Shown piece by piece: positions 7,520-16,961 of a stretch of DNA of 64,000 nt; within the stretch, counting starts at the first letter, position 1, and every line of letters starts with the position of its first letter. The position numbers were made by a program, and so were the translations under genes. Origin of the DNA: WLMZ01 sp031367435 (lineage in GTDB: Bacteria > Actinomycetota > Acidimicrobiia > Acidimicrobiales > Ilumatobacteraceae). The notes beneath the pieces were generated by a model that was not told the DNA's origin, made no database searches, and was given only the letters and a program-made list of their open reading frames with translations. The DNA lies in NCBI GenBank assembly GCA_031367435.1, contig JANLPV010000070.1:1-64000 (forward strand), in the 5' to 3' direction.

Positions 7520-8587
7520 TCACGCGTCCTTGAGGCGCAGTGACACGTCGTTGGCCATCAAGCGGCCGCGCTGTGTGAGCACCCAACGATTGTTGTGCAA
7601 CTCAACAACGCCTGGCAGTGCCTCGCCGTCGAGCGCCTCACGCGGAACCCCTTCACGAAGACGAAGCTGCAGCTGCAAACCCTCCGCGCGTCTCGCCGCC
7701 GCATCGAGTTCCTCGCCAGCTGCCTCAACGCTTTCATTCGCCTCCAAGAGATCGATGTACCGATCGGGCGTGCGCACGTTCCAAAATCGTCGGCCATTGC
7801 GATGCGAATGGGCCGCGCATCCAAAACCCTGGTAGTCGAGTTGATGCCAGTACAGCAGGTTGTGGCGACACTCGTAACCGTCGCGAGCCCAGTTGCTGAC
7901 CTCGTAGTTGGCCAGCCCGTGGGCAGACAACATGTCGTCGACCATCTCATACTTGTCGGCGAGGTCGTCGTCGTCCGGGTGTCGCTCGGGTTGTGATGCC
8001 AACGGCGTGCCTGCCTCAATCGTGAGTGCATATGCCGAGACATGAGGCGGGTCCAGCGCGAGGGCACCGGTCACCGTGCGTTCCCAATCGACCAGCCGCT
8101 CCCCTGCCCCGCCGTAGATGAGATCCAGATTGAACGACACGATGCCTGCCGACCTCACGGCATCGACAGCGCGGGTGACATTGGCCGGCACGTGGGTGCG
8201 GCCAAGCGACACCAGCACCTCGGGCACCATCGACTGCACCCCGATGCTGACGCGGTTCACACCGACGTCGGCAAAGATGCGCATCATCTCTGGCGTCACG
8301 TCATCGGGATTGCACTCCACCGTGATTTCGGCATTCGCCGCAACCGGGATCGCCGCAATGACCTTGGCAAGGCTGGCTGGTTCGAGCAACGTTGGCGTGC
8401 CACCGCCCACGAACACCGTGTCGACCGTCGGCATCTCCGCGGACACATGGCGACGAATGTCGGCGAGCAGCGCATTGACGTAGCTGTCGATGAGATGATG
8501 ACGGTCGGTCCATGTCGCGAACGCGCAATAATCGCATCGCTTCGCGCAGAACGGGATATGGACATACGCGCCGAACGCGTCAGCCAC
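7520..8587 (-). CDS. hemW: Radical-SAM heme chaperone HemW
   Basis: 355 residues. The radical-SAM cluster motif is C14-x3-C18-x2-C21 (HIPFCAKRCDYC), followed by the GGGTPT SAM-binding strand near residue 63 and the HemN/HemW C-terminal domain. The short length and absence of HemN N-terminal elements favour the heme chaperone HemW over oxygen-independent coproporphyrinogen III oxidase. In many actinobacteria this gene sits between lepA and hrcA. Here it lies at the far end of the block, after bldD. It ends 8 bp from the convergent cation exporter. Confidence 0.92.
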   Translation of the reverse strand: MADAFGAYVHIPFCAKRCDYCAFATWTDRHHLIDSYVNALLADIRRHVSAEMPTVDTVFVGGGTPTLLEPASLAKVIAAIPVAANAEITVECNPDDVTPEMMRIFADVGVNRVSIGVQSMVPEVLVSLGRTHVPANVTRAVDAVRSAGIVSFNLDLIYGGAGERLVDWERTVTGALALDPPHVSAYALTIEAGTPLASQPERHPDDDDLADKYEMVDDMLSAHGLANYEVSNWARDGYECRHNLLYWHQLDYQGFGCAAHSHRNGRRFWNVRTPDRYIDLLEANESVEAAGEELDAAARRAEGLQLQLRLREGVPREALDGEALPGVVELHNNRWVLTQRGRLMANDVSLRLKDA

Positions 8588-8616
8588 GGGAACGAGCAGA
8601 CGGTTGCAGAGTGGTC

Positions 8617-9141
8617 TCAGGCACCGCTGGGATGCATGAGCAAATCGAGCGCATCGAGACGCTGACCCACCTGATCGACGGGCACATCGAGCATCGCGGC
8701 AATCGCGCGCGTGTCGTCGCCACGAACGGTGAGCACCTTGCCATTGAAGTCTTGGCGCTGCACCTGAATCATGCGCATGAAGCGCGCCAGCATCTCGAAT
8801 GGCTGACCGCTGAGCTGCGAGAGCTTCACCAAATCGACAGGCAACTTGCGACCGGCGATGCCCTCGTCGGCGGCTTCCGTGGCGATGCTCTGCTCGTCGC
8901 GCGGGAGCAACTGCTCGACGGGCACGTTGTAGAACGACGCAAGCCGTTCGAGCCGGGGCACCGAGATCGCTCGCTCGCCACGTTCATAGGCGCCGAGCAC
9001 GCTGGCTTTGAATTCGTCGCGCGAGGTCGCTTCGACATCTTGCAGGCTGAGCCGCTTTTGACGCCGGATGACGCGCAGGCGTTCACCCACCTTGCGGCTA
9101 TAGGGCGACGACGAAACGTCGTCATCTTCGAACTCTCGCAT
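8617..9141 (-). CDS. bldD: BldD-like c-di-GMP-binding transcriptional regulator
   Basis: 174 residues from ATG at 9141 (MREFEDDD); a longer in-frame start at 9213 adds 24 unrelated residues. The N-terminal XRE helix-turn-helix (~14-72) has the BldD-type sequence GERLRVIRRQKRLSLQDVE with GAYERGERAISVPRLERLA. The C-terminal domain keeps the complete c-di-GMP signature RXD-X8-RXXD: R129-Q-D131, eight residues, R140-G-D-D143. In Streptomyces, tetrameric c-di-GMP assembles BldD dimers that repress sporulation genes. The gene is 29 bp upstream of hemW in the same direction. The regulon in this organism is unknown. Confidence 0.92.
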   Translation of the reverse strand: MREFEDDDVSSSPYSRKVGERLRVIRRQKRLSLQDVEATSRDEFKASVLGAYERGERAISVPRLERLASFYNVPVEQLLPRDEQSIATEAADEGIAGRKLPVDLVKLSQLSGQPFEMLARFMRMIQVQRQDFNGKVLTVRGDDTRAIAAMLDVPVDQVGQRLDALDLLMHPSGA

Positions 9142-9270
9142 CGTGCACGTCCTTCGTGATCCTGCAGCGTCCGCCGTGACGCGATTGATAGGATTGTGAC
9201 GATTCAACCACACTCAGAGTTTTTTTGCAACTGTTCGTAGCGAAATGCTGCTCTGGCACACTGCAAGCTC
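9142..9270 (-). promoter_or_regulatory. bldD upstream region
   Basis: A 129-bp gap between bldD and the end of rsmE. It contains a T-run (ttttttt, 9220s), which on the minus strand is an A-tract upstream of the bldD start. No clean -35/-10 pair was recognised. bldD may have its own promoter here, since the gap to rsmE is longer than any other in this block. Confidence 0.3.
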
Positions 9271-9957
9271 TCAAGCTGTGATGCCGTTCTCACGCAGCGC
9301 GCTCAGCTGCGCAGCGGCAACGAGAGCAGCGGTCTCCACGCGCAGAATCGACGAACCAAGCGACACGTGTCGCGATTGCTGGGCCAACTCATCGCGCGTC
9401 CACCCTCCCTCGGGGCCGATGAGCAGGCACGATGCTGCAAGCGTGAGACGATCACCACCGGGTTCGGCCAACATGGCCAACGGATCGACAAACCGCGGTT
9501 GGGCGGGGCCATCAATGATGGGCAGCCATAAACGGCGGCTCTGCATCGATGCCTCACGCGCCACTTTGCGCAGCTTGGTCATATTGCGATCGGCTCGATC
9601 GGGCGCCCAGCGCACGACACTTCGATCGGCATGCAAGACGACGATTCGATCGATACCGATCTCGGTGAGCTTCTGCACGATCCATTCAGGCCGTTCAGCT
9701 TTGGGCAGGGCAAAGCCGATGGTGAGCTCAGGAGTCGCGCGGGGTGGGCATTCGATATCGGAGGTTGGTTCGAGGGCATCCGCGCTGACGAAACGGCACA
9801 TCCTCCACGAACCACGTCCGTCACTGACCGAAACCGCCTCCCCCGCGCGTAACCGGAGCACGCGCCCGAGGTGGTGCTGATCATCGAGATTAAGTACTGG
9901 AGCGGCGAGCGAATCGACGAACACGTGCGCCGCTGATCCGCGCACCGACGGATTCAC
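9271..9957 (-). CDS. rsmE: 16S rRNA (uracil-1498 N3)-methyltransferase RsmE
   Basis: 228 residues. An N-terminal PUA-like domain (HHLGRVLRLRAGEAVSVSDG) is followed by a SPOUT methyltransferase with the trefoil-knot SAM motifs LIGPEGGWT (~182-190) and LRVETA (~211-216), both diagnostic of RsmE. The enzyme methylates N3 of U1498 in the decoding region of 16S rRNA. The start overlaps the dnaJ stop by 4 bp, consistent with the conserved dnaJ-rsmE order. Confidence 0.95.
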   Translation of the reverse strand: MNPSVRGSAAHVFVDSLAAPVLNLDDQHHLGRVLRLRAGEAVSVSDGRGSWRMCRFVSADALEPTSDIECPPRATPELTIGFALPKAERPEWIVQKLTEIGIDRIVVLHADRSVVRWAPDRADRNMTKLRKVAREASMQSRRLWLPIIDGPAQPRFVDPLAMLAEPGGDRLTLAASCLLIGPEGGWTRDELAQQSRHVSLGSSILRVETAALVAAAQLSALRENGITA

Positions 9958-11081
9958 GAAAATGCCGACTTGATGCGCGAGAAGATGCCCTTCTCGTGCG
10001 GTTCGACTTCCTCACCGCGACTCTGCGCATAGAGGCGTAGCAGTTCGGCTTCATCGTCGGAGAGCTTGGTGGGTACTTGCACTTGCACTCGCACGTACAG
10101 GTCGCCGCGGCCGCGGCCCTGCAGTCGTTGTACACCACGACCGCGCAACACGAATTCGCGGCCAGGCTGTGTACCTGCGGGGATCTCGAGCTCCTCATCA
10201 CCGTCGAGCGTGGCGAGGGTGAACCGAGTGCCGAGCGCGGCCTGGGCGATCGAGATGGGAAGGTCGGTGACGAGGTTGACGTCCTCGCGCCGGTATCGCT
10301 CGTGACGGGCGACCCGGATATGCACATAGAGGTCGCCCGCACCGCCGCCACGCGGGCCAGCCGCGCCGCGACCGGTGAGACGTAACGTAGAACCGGTATC
10401 AACGCCGGCGGGAACATCGACCTGATAGGTCTTATCCGTGACCACACGACCATCACCGCTACACGCTGGACAGGGCGTGACGATGACCTGACCCATGCCG
10501 TTACACCGCGGACACGCCGATGAGGTGACCATCTGACCGAGCAAGCTCTGGCGCACGCGTTGCACCTGACCTCGACCATTGCAGTCGGCACAGGTGACGG
10601 GCTGCGTGCCAGAGCCCGCACCGGAGCCACCGCATTCGGTGCAGGCAACCGCGGTGCGCAGCGTGACGGGGACTGTGGCACCAAAGACCGCCTGTTCGAA
10701 GGACAGGTCGGCGACCACTTCAAGGTCTTGTCCACGAGGTGGACCCGCAGTGCCACCGCCACGACCGCCACCAAATGGCGAACCTCCACCACCACCACCG
10801 AAGAAGGCGTCGAAAAGGTCGCCGAGTCCACCGCCGGCAAAGCCGTCGTTCGAACCAGCTCCACCGAGACCTGATTCACCAAAGCGGTCGTAGCGAGCCC
10901 TACTGTCGGGGTCGCTCAGTGTCTCGTACGCACGGGCCACCTCTTTGAACTTCGCCTCTGCCGCTGCGTCGTCGGGGCGCGCATCGGGGTGGAGCTCGCG
11001 TGCCTTCTTGCGGTATGCCTTCTTGATGTCGTCGGCACTCGCGTTCCGAGACACGCCAAGCAGTTCGTAGAAATCGGCCAT
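9954..11081 (-). CDS. dnaJ: Chaperone DnaJ
   Basis: 375 residues from ATG at 11081 (MADFYELLGVS). It has the J domain with HPD at residues 31-33, a Gly/Phe-rich linker, four zinc-binding CxxCxGxG repeats (CTECGGSG, CADCNGRG, CPRCNGMG, CPACSGDG) and C-terminal substrate-binding domains. It stimulates DnaK ATPase and delivers substrates. The start is 4 bp after the hrcA stop, so the two are co-transcribed, placing this copy under the heat-shock repressor. No dnaK or grpE is in the window; this is the hrcA-linked DnaJ (DnaJ2 type) of actinobacteria. Confidence 0.96.
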   Translation of the reverse strand: MADFYELLGVSRNASADDIKKAYRKKARELHPDARPDDAAAEAKFKEVARAYETLSDPDSRARYDRFGESGLGGAGSNDGFAGGGLGDLFDAFFGGGGGGSPFGGGRGGGTAGPPRGQDLEVVADLSFEQAVFGATVPVTLRTAVACTECGGSGAGSGTQPVTCADCNGRGQVQRVRQSLLGQMVTSSACPRCNGMGQVIVTPCPACSGDGRVVTDKTYQVDVPAGVDTGSTLRLTGRGAAGPRGGGAGDLYVHIRVARHERYRREDVNLVTDLPISIAQAALGTRFTLATLDGDEELEIPAGTQPGREFVLRGRGVQRLQGRGRGDLYVRVQVQVPTKLSDDEAELLRLYAQSRGEEVEPHEKGIFSRIKSAFS

Positions 11082-11085
11082 GTGC

Positions 11086-12081
11086 TTAACCCTCAGCCAG
11101 ACGCCGACCCAGGCGATCGCTGACGACATCAACTGTTGCAAGGGCCTGCGGATAGTTCATCCGCGTTGGTCCAAGCACGCCGACGGTGCCGAGCTGTTCG
11201 CCCTCGACGATGACCGACTTGACCACGACAGAACACGACACCAACGGCTCGAGACCATGCTCGGCACCGATAGCAACGGACAGGCCCCGGTCGATGACAT
11301 CGCGAACCAATGACACCACTACATACTGCTGTTCGAGCGTGGTGAGTACGGAGCGCACAATATCGACGGCATCGAACGCGTTCGCCACCGATGCCGCACC
11401 ACCGACGAAGACCGGGTTGTCGTCACCGACGCTGCGCAACGCAGTAAGCGCATGGGTGCACAACGCGTCGACATCGGTATCACCCGACGTTGTGGGCAGT
11501 ACGACCGAACCGAGTGTCTTGCCGATCATGGCGGCCTGCAGCAGCGCCGAAGCCGTAGCAAGCCGCGTCTCGGACGAATCGTCATCGAGTTCGATGGTCT
11601 GATTCTCGACCTGACCATTCGACAGCACCGCAACTGCCATGGCGACGCGTGGCGACAAACCGACGAGCTGAACCGACCTCACCACAGCCGCCTGCGCATT
11701 TGGGCCAACGACCACCGCAGCATGGTGAGTGAGGTTGGCGAGCAGGTCGCTGGTGTGCGACAGCAATTCCTCGAGTCGGCCGTGGGCGCGATCAAAGAAG
11801 TTACCGACCTGTTGCGCAGCGAGCTCGTCGAGCGGGCCATTGGGAGCGAGGTGATCGACAAAGAAGCGATAGCCCTTATCCGTTGGGATACGACCCGCAG
11901 AGGTGTGCGGCTGCACGAGGAAGCCTTCCTGCTCAAGCACAGCCATGTCATGACGAACGGTGGCCGACGACACCTGCACCCCAGGCGCGCTGGAGACGTG
12001 CGTGGAACCCACCGGCTGTGCCGTAGTGACGTATTCCTCTACTACGGCCCTGAGGATGGCGGTCTTACGTTCGTCGAGCAT
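11086..12081 (-). CDS. hrcA: Heat-inducible transcription repressor HrcA
   Basis: 331 residues from ATG at 12081 (MLDERKTAILRAVVEEYV). It has an N-terminal winged helix (VGSTHV, VSSATVRHDMAVLEQEG), an internal GAF-like domain, and the C-terminal motif IVEGEQLGTVGVLGPTRMNYPQA. HrcA binds CIRCE operators at groE and hrcA operons. There are only 13 bp between this gene and the upstream photolyase gene, and I saw no CIRCE element (TTAGCACTC-N9-GAGTGCTAA) there, so HrcA is probably expressed from a promoter further upstream. Confidence 0.95.
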   Translation of the reverse strand: MLDERKTAILRAVVEEYVTTAQPVGSTHVSSAPGVQVSSATVRHDMAVLEQEGFLVQPHTSAGRIPTDKGYRFFVDHLAPNGPLDELAAQQVGNFFDRAHGRLEELLSHTSDLLANLTHHAAVVVGPNAQAAVVRSVQLVGLSPRVAMAVAVLSNGQVENQTIELDDDSSETRLATASALLQAAMIGKTLGSVVLPTTSGDTDVDALCTHALTALRSVGDDNPVFVGGAASVANAFDAVDIVRSVLTTLEQQYVVVSLVRDVIDRGLSVAIGAEHGLEPLVSCSVVVKSVIVEGEQLGTVGVLGPTRMNYPQALATVDVVSDRLGRRLAEG

Positions 12082-12094
12082 CAGTTTGCAAAGG

Positions 12095-13459
12095 TTAGCG
12101 GCCCATCGCGGTTTGGTAACGCCTGAGCGACTCGACACGTTCGACCGCGTGATCGACCATCGGTGGATTCGCTCCAGGCGGTAGCACAGCGCCATCTATC
12201 CAGGGGGCGTGAATGGCCTTGTTCGAGAGGCCTCCGAGCTCCGGTACCCACCGCCGGATGTAGTCACCGTCAGCATCGAATCGTTGGCTCTGCCCGATCG
12301 GGTTGAACACGCGAAAGTACGGCGCGGCGTCGGTACCGGTACCGGCCACCCATTGCCATCCGTGCTGATTTGAGGCGAGATCACCGTCGACCAGGTGGCG
12401 CATGAAATGTCGCGCTCCCCACTGCCACGGCAGGTGCAGATCCTTGACGAGAAAGCTTGCAACGATCATTCGGACTCGATTGTGCATCCACCCGGTCGCG
12501 AGTAGTTGGCGCATGCCAGCGTCGACGATCGGATATCCGGTTCGGCCTGACGTCCATAGCGCGAATCGTTCATGTGCGGCATCGCTCGCATCGAGCTCGA
12601 TTGCATTCATCTTCTGTTGCAGGTTGTGGCGTGCGCTGTCGGGGGAATGAAACAGCACGTCGGCGTAAAAGTCGCGCCACGCAAGCTCGGCGCGGAACAC
12701 CTCGTGTGCACGACTATCGCCGAGTTCGTCGAGCAGTTGTCTGGGATGCACCTGGCCCCACCGTAGGTACGGACTCATCCCACTTGTTCCGGCGATGCCG
12801 GGCAGATCGCGTTGGCTGTCGTAACGATCAAGCATCGTCTCAGCGAAGTGGGACCAACGCGCATGCGCCGCATCTTCCCCAGCAGCGGGTAACACACAAT
12901 CCAGTTCTGGTTCAGCAGGAATCCCGTCCGACGGCCAAGAATCGGCCCCGCGCCATGTCACGTTTGGCGCGTCGGTTGGATGCTGCCACCCGAGTTGACT
13001 CCACGCGCGCTTAAACGGCGTGAACACTGCGTAGGCAGTGCCGTCGCCCTTGCGCACCTCGCCAGGCGGCACGGCATACGGCGAGCCCATACCTACGAAG
13101 TTCGCCGCTGCTCCCATCGCCAGGGTGTCGGCCACGGCTGCGTCCCGTTGACGACCGTACGGTGCATAGTCGCGGCTGACAACGACCTCGCTTGCTCCTG
13201 TCTCGGCGACGAGACCAGCGAGCACCGTCGCCGGGTTGCCTTCACGCACGACCAGTTGGCCGTTCATCGACGCGTTCAACGCACGAAGAGATCGGTACAT
13301 GAACGCGAGGCGCGGCAACCCACTGTGACGCACAAGGTTGGCGTCGATGATGAACACCGGCACCGTCTCGCGGCGCTCGCGGCTGGCGAACGTGAGTGCC
13401 GGATTGTCGCTCAGGCGGAGGTCACGACGTAACCACATGATCGAACGGTTGGACGTCAC
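12095..13459 (-). CDS. phr: Deoxyribodipyrimidine photolyase (class I)
   Basis: 454 residues from GTG at 13459 (MTSNRSIMWLRRDLRL), chosen because the first beta strand needs residues before the WLRRDLRLSDNPAL motif; ATG at 13438 is the alternative. The N-terminal antenna-binding Rossmann domain is followed by the helical FAD domain with GARHFMRHLVDGDLASNQHG, WQWVAGTGTDAAPYFRVFNP and IGQSQRFD. It repairs UV-induced cyclobutane pyrimidine dimers with light. The start lies within the 3' end of the MFS gene. Its location between lepA and hrcA is unusual and may tie light or stress repair to the chaperone operon. Confidence 0.93.
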   Translation of the reverse strand: MTSNRSIMWLRRDLRLSDNPALTFASRERRETVPVFIIDANLVRHSGLPRLAFMYRSLRALNASMNGQLVVREGNPATVLAGLVAETGASEVVVSRDYAPYGRQRDAAVADTLAMGAAANFVGMGSPYAVPPGEVRKGDGTAYAVFTPFKRAWSQLGWQHPTDAPNVTWRGADSWPSDGIPAEPELDCVLPAAGEDAAHARWSHFAETMLDRYDSQRDLPGIAGTSGMSPYLRWGQVHPRQLLDELGDSRAHEVFRAELAWRDFYADVLFHSPDSARHNLQQKMNAIELDASDAAHERFALWTSGRTGYPIVDAGMRQLLATGWMHNRVRMIVASFLVKDLHLPWQWGARHFMRHLVDGDLASNQHGWQWVAGTGTDAAPYFRVFNPIGQSQRFDADGDYIRRWVPELGGLSNKAIHAPWIDGAVLPPGANPPMVDHAVERVESLRRYQTAMGR

Positions 13460-14681
13460 GGTTGAAGTGTGACCCAGCGACGGCGTCGTTGCGCGATCGA
13501 ACAAGCATGAATCCGGCCACACACACGGACGCAAGCGTGATGACGCCGCCGTAGCCCAGACTCCACTCAGCACTGACGCGGTCGCCGATCAGACCGGTGA
13601 TCGGTGAGCCGATCGGCGTGGAGCCAAGAAACGCCACGGCCATCAGTGCGAGTAGGCGACTGCGCATCTCGGCCGGGCACTCCTGCTGCGCGATCGAGTT
13701 CGTGGCGGAAATGAAGCCCGCACCGCCAACACCCATCGGAACGGCGAGCACCATGGCCCACGCAAAGTTCGGTGCCCATGCCAACGCGATGCCGCTCACA
13801 CCGAGCACGGCGGTGTTCACCAAGAAGTAGCGCAGCGACACCACCTGCAAGCGCGCCGTGCGCAATGACCCGATCAGGCTGCCGACGCTCACCGACGCGA
13901 GTAGCCAACCAAACAGCTCCTTATCGCCGAAGCGTTTGTCGGCGAGGCGCACGAGGCTGACGTTGTAGTTGAAGGCAAAGGTGGAGACGATCGCGAGCAC
14001 CACGAACACCAACAGCAGCCGATTGTTGCGACCAATAAAGCGCAGCGCATCGCGCACGGGAGTGCCGCCGCGTTTCGCAGTAACCACGGGTCGCAACGTG
14101 GCCACGTTGATCGAGAACAGCGCGAAGAGAATCGCCAGAAACGACCCACCATTGATGATGAAGCACCATCCGGTGCCGATGGATTTCGTGAGCACCGCAG
14201 CGAGGGCCGGACCGAAGATTCGCGACCCGGTCATCACCGCAGTGTTCAACGACATCGCGTTCGGAATGTCGACAGGATCGACGAGCTCAGTAACGAAGCC
14301 GCGACGCGCCGGGTTATCAAGCGCGTTGATAATGCCCACCGCGAACGACAGTGCGTAGAGCGCACCGAGGCTGACGTGCCCGGAGAGGTCGAGTACGCCC
14401 AACGCAAGGGCCTGCACCGTGAGCAGAGCCTGGGTGATGAGCGTCATCTTGCGACGGTTGACCCGATCGGCAACCGCCCCAGCCCACGCGCCGAGCAGCA
14501 AGGTTGGCAGGAACTGTGTGGCAATAATCAGGCCGACATCGGTGGCCTTGCCGGTGAGGCGATACACGAGCAGCGACATTGCCGTCAGCTGCAACCAACT
14601 GCCGACGTTTGAGACCAGAAGTCCCAAGAAGAACACCCGAGCGTTGCGTTCGCGAAGTGAACGAAAGGTCTGCGAGGCCAC
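13422..14681 (-). CDS. MFS transporter (MFS_3/EntS-like exporter)
   Basis: 419 residues with 10-12 hydrophobic segments. The pattern is of the MFS_3 exporter group: N-terminal RNARVFFLGLLVSNVGSWLQ, the loop VADRVNRRKMTLITQA after helix 2, and ALDNPARRGFVTELV between helices 4 and 5. Relatives export siderophores or drugs. The substrate is unknown. It lies 29 bp downstream of lepA and overlaps phr, so it is probably part of a lepA-mfs-phr-hrcA-dnaJ-rsmE transcription unit. Confidence 0.88.
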   Translation of the reverse strand: MASQTFRSLRERNARVFFLGLLVSNVGSWLQLTAMSLLVYRLTGKATDVGLIIATQFLPTLLLGAWAGAVADRVNRRKMTLITQALLTVQALALGVLDLSGHVSLGALYALSFAVGIINALDNPARRGFVTELVDPVDIPNAMSLNTAVMTGSRIFGPALAAVLTKSIGTGWCFIINGGSFLAILFALFSINVATLRPVVTAKRGGTPVRDALRFIGRNNRLLLVFVVLAIVSTFAFNYNVSLVRLADKRFGDKELFGWLLASVSVGSLIGSLRTARLQVVSLRYFLVNTAVLGVSGIALAWAPNFAWAMVLAVPMGVGGAGFISATNSIAQQECPAEMRSRLLALMAVAFLGSTPIGSPITGLIGDRVSAEWSLGYGGVITLASVCVAGFMLVRSRNDAVAGSHFNRDVQPFDHVVTS

Positions 14682-14710
14682 CTCGCAAGGCTAGAGCGCG
14701 AGCTCAGCGT

Positions 14711-16495
14711 TCAGTCGTCGAGTTTGAGCGCCGAGATGAAGACGTCGCCCGGGATCTCGACACGGCCAATCGCCTTCATTTTCTTCTTGCCTTCCTTCTG
14801 CTTCTCGAGCAGCTTGCGCTTACGCGTGATATCGCCGCCGTAGCACTTTGCAAGCACGTCCTTGCGCCGCGCTTTCACCGTCTCGCGGGCAATGACCTTG
14901 CCGCCAATAGCTGCCTGGATCGGCACATCGAACATCTGGCGCGGGATGAGCTCGCGCAGCTTCTCGCACATGCGTCGTCCGTATTCGAACGCCTTGTCGC
15001 GATGCACGATGGTGCTGAATGCGTCGGCGGGCTCACCATTGAGCCATAAGTCAACGAGCACCAGATTGCTGCGCTGATATCCATCGAGCTCGTAGTCAAG
15101 ACTCGCGTAACCCTGCGTGCGGCTCTTCATCTGATCGAAGAAATCCACCACCACCTCGGCCAGCGGCACCCGGTAATGCAACTCGACTCGCTCGGGAGAG
15201 AGGTACTCGAGCTTGGTCATGTCGCCGCGCCTCGTTTGGCAGAGATCCATGAGCGTGCCGGTGTACTCCTTGGGCGTGATGATGCTCACCCGGAAGTAGG
15301 GCTCTTCGATGAAGTCGATCTTCTGCGGTGGTGGCAGGTCGGCAGGGTTATCGACGATGACCAACTCGCCATCGGTCTTCGTGACCCGATACTCAACGCT
15401 GGGTGCCGTTGCAATAAGCGCGAGGTTGAATTCACGTTCGAGGCGTTCTTTGACGATCTCCATGTGCAGCAAACCCAGGAAGCCACAACGAAACCCGAAC
15501 CCAAGTGCTCCCGAGGTTTCGGGTTCGTAGGAAATGGAAGCGTCGTTGAGTTTCAACTTCTCGAGGCTCTCGCGGAGGTTCTCAAAGTCGTCGCCGTCGA
15601 TGGGATACAACCCGCAGAACACCATCGGCTTCGGATCGCGATAGCCGTGCAGCGCCTCGTCCGACGGATGAATGAACGTGGTGACGGTCTCGCCGCTTCG
15701 GGCATCGCCGACGTGTTTGATACCGGCAATCAGATACCCGACCTCGCCGGGACCCAGCTCGTCAATCGGCGTGATGACGGGCTTACGCACGCCGACCTCG
15801 ACGGCCTCGTGCACGGTGCCCGCGTTCATGAACTTCACTTTGACGCCCGCGCTGATGCGGCCATTCATCACACGAATCGAGCTGACGACCCCACGGTATT
15901 GGTCGTATTGGCTATCGAAGATGAGCGCCTGCAACGGAGCATCGGGATCGCCTTTCGGCGCAGGGATGTGCTCGATGACCGCGTCGAGCAGGTCGGGCAC
16001 GCCGACCCCGGTCTTGGCGGAGATGCGAATGATGTCCTTCGCTTTGATGCCGAGCACATTCTCGATCTCTAGCGCGTAGCGATCGGGGTCGGCGGCGGGA
16101 AGGTCGATCTTGTTGAGCGCGGCCACGATTTCGAGGTCGTGCTCAAGCGCCAGGTAGCAGTTCGCCAGCGTTTGCGCCTCGATGCCCTGGGCAGCATCGA
16201 CCACCAACACCACACCCTCACACGCTGCCAAACTGCGGCTGACCTCGTAACCGAAGTCGACATGACCGGGCGTGTCGATGAGGTGGAGCGTGTGCCCCTT
16301 CCACCCAACGCGAACGTTCTGCGCCTTGATCGTGATGCCTCGCTCACGCTCGAGATCCATGCTGTCGAGGTACTGGGAGCGCATGTCGCGCATGTCAACG
16401 GCACCGGTCATCTCGAGTATTCGGTCGGACAGGGTCGACTTGCCGTGATCGATGTGAGCAATGATCGAGAAGTTGCGGATGCGGCTAAGGTCCAT
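14711..16495 (-). CDS. lepA: Elongation factor 4 (LepA GTPase)
   Basis: 594 residues, full length for the family. The GTPase motifs are G1 AHIDHGKST (~13-21), G2 RGITIKAQ, G3 DTPGHVDF and G4 NKID. The LepA-specific C-terminal domain ends with AKCYGGDITRKRKLLEKQ and KKKMKAIGRVEIPGDVF. LepA acts on the ribosome, in back-translocation and in 30S biogenesis. It is divergent from rpsT across 165 bp. Confidence 0.97.
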   Translation of the reverse strand: MDLSRIRNFSIIAHIDHGKSTLSDRILEMTGAVDMRDMRSQYLDSMDLERERGITIKAQNVRVGWKGHTLHLIDTPGHVDFGYEVSRSLAACEGVVLVVDAAQGIEAQTLANCYLALEHDLEIVAALNKIDLPAADPDRYALEIENVLGIKAKDIIRISAKTGVGVPDLLDAVIEHIPAPKGDPDAPLQALIFDSQYDQYRGVVSSIRVMNGRISAGVKVKFMNAGTVHEAVEVGVRKPVITPIDELGPGEVGYLIAGIKHVGDARSGETVTTFIHPSDEALHGYRDPKPMVFCGLYPIDGDDFENLRESLEKLKLNDASISYEPETSGALGFGFRCGFLGLLHMEIVKERLEREFNLALIATAPSVEYRVTKTDGELVIVDNPADLPPPQKIDFIEEPYFRVSIITPKEYTGTLMDLCQTRRGDMTKLEYLSPERVELHYRVPLAEVVVDFFDQMKSRTQGYASLDYELDGYQRSNLVLVDLWLNGEPADAFSTIVHRDKAFEYGRRMCEKLRELIPRQMFDVPIQAAIGGKVIARETVKARRKDVLAKCYGGDITRKRKLLEKQKEGKKKMKAIGRVEIPGDVFISALKLDD

Positions 16496-16660
16496 GAGCA
16501 GTGCCTCGATGCTATCGGCCGTGAATCTCGGCCGGTGGGTGGCAGATGTTTCATTCCGCCGATAGGCTCACGCAGCCTGTTCTGGACCCGTCCGGCACAA
16601 CACATTCGGTCAATCTCAACGAATCAGTTTCACGACTGTCAACGAAAAGGGACTTCGCAC

Positions 16661-16915
16661 GTGGCGAATATCAAGAGTCAAAAGAAGCGCATTCTCACCA
16701 ACGCCAAGGCGGCCGAGCGCAACAAGGCCACCAAGAGCGAGCTTCGCACCCGCGTGAAGACCGCGGTGAAGACCGTCGGCGCGGAGAACAGCGACGAGAA
16801 CGTGCGTCTCGCGGTGAAGCGCCTCGATATGGCTGCTGCCAAGGGCATCATTCATCCCAATCAGGCCGCGCGTCGTAAGAGCCGCTTGATGAAGCGGGTC
16901 AATACCGGCGCCTGA
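16661..16915 (+). CDS. rpsT: 30S ribosomal protein S20
   Basis: 84 residues from GTG at 16661 (MANIKSQKKRILTNAKAAER). The helical, Lys/Arg-rich protein ends with RRKSRLMKRVN, as in other S20 proteins. It binds 16S rRNA helices 9 and 44. The rpsT-holA and lepA neighbourhoods are conserved in actinobacteria. A purine-rich stretch (gaaaaggga) about 12 bp upstream is the likely ribosome binding site. A hairpin terminator follows at 16964. Confidence 0.97.
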   Translation: MANIKSQKKRILTNAKAAERNKATKSELRTRVKTAVKTVGAENSDENVRLAVKRLDMAAAKGIIHPNQAARRKSRLMKRVNTGA

Positions 16916-16961
16916 GCTCCACAAGCTCCGCCCTCGCGTCACGGCGAGTCAAACATTTTCC

